This document shows positions 63,981 through 64,000 of a stretch of DNA of 64,000 nucleotides, in pieces. The notes below the pieces were generated by a model. The model had not been told where the DNA came from, made no database searches, and saw only the letters and a program-made list of their open reading frames with translations. Within the stretch, counting starts at the first letter, position 1; the number at the start of each line of letters is the position of its first letter. Origin of the DNA: Pectobacterium actinidiae (GTDB taxonomy: Bacteria > Pseudomonadota > Gammaproteobacteria > Enterobacterales > Enterobacteriaceae). The translations under genes and the position numbers were made by a program. Location: NCBI RefSeq assembly GCF_000803315.1, contig NZ_JRMH01000001.1, positions 682,001 to 746,000 of the forward strand. The letters are read 5' to 3'.

Positions 63981-64000
63981 GATGTGCATCGTATTGTTAT

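Overview
The window is a chromosomal segment of an enterobacterium, almost certainly a Pectobacterium (soft-rot plant pathogen). Gene content and order over the first half follow the E. coli 54-55 min region (maeB, hemF, ypeA, yfeY-yfeX, cysPTW..M, ptsHI-crr, cysK, cysZ, zipA). It is interrupted by a complete fusB-fusA-fusC-fusD locus, the plant-ferredoxin iron-piracy system described in Pectobacterium. ERIC repeats and an FMN riboswitch in front of ribB also fit Enterobacterales. The species cannot be fixed from the sequence alone. There are no rRNA or tRNA genes, CRISPR arrays, prophages or intact insertion sequences.

Layout. 1-5.3 kb: maeB (3' part), a small membrane protein, tryptophan permease mtr, yaiI, hemF, ypeA. 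5.3-13.8 kb: Fur-box promoter and fusBACD. 13.8-20.1 kb: yfeY, yfeX, then cysP-cysT-cysW-cysM with no cysA between cysW and cysM. 20.1-25.6 kb: macAB-type efflux pair divergent from a CpxR/CpxA-like two-component system. 25.7-32 kb: crr-ptsI-ptsH, cysK, cysZ, zipA. 32-35 kb: yjeH-like exporter, ubiK, FMN riboswitch and ribB; ligA is not next to zipA, so synteny with E. coli breaks here. 35-42.4 kb: tehB, norVW and norR with a sigma-54 promoter and three NorR sites, and a class I fumarase. 42.8-48 kb: a LysR regulator divergent from a PACE efflux protein, then DNA alkylation repair genes (AlkA-like glycosylase, ada-alkB) and a YciO-like protein.

48-53.1 kb holds the least familiar set: a five-gene minus-strand operon coding for an NrfC-like Tat-exported 4[4Fe-4S] protein, an NrfD-like quinol dehydrogenase, an MFS transporter, a small exported FMN-binding protein and an exported FAD-dependent reductase of the fumarate/urocanate reductase family. 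It reads as a cytochrome-free periplasmic respiratory chain from quinol to an unknown acceptor. The residues expected to bind a dicarboxylate appear to be replaced in the reductase. 53.7-55.9 kb: secreted esterase and divergent LysR regulator. 56-64 kb: sugar-acid catabolism, rspA-rspB-MFS-ydfI-like (fits L-gulonate to D-mannonate to KDG) and yiaK-yiaL. The two units are preceded by near-identical 78-bp promoter blocks, and a partial third copy lies at the end of the window.

Intergenic DNA is rich in palindromic repeats: ERICs of normal, shrunken and expanded size, an expanded ERIC whose two arms each carry four consecutive small hairpins, a 181-bp palindrome, and an ERIC-edged palindrome inside the pts operon.
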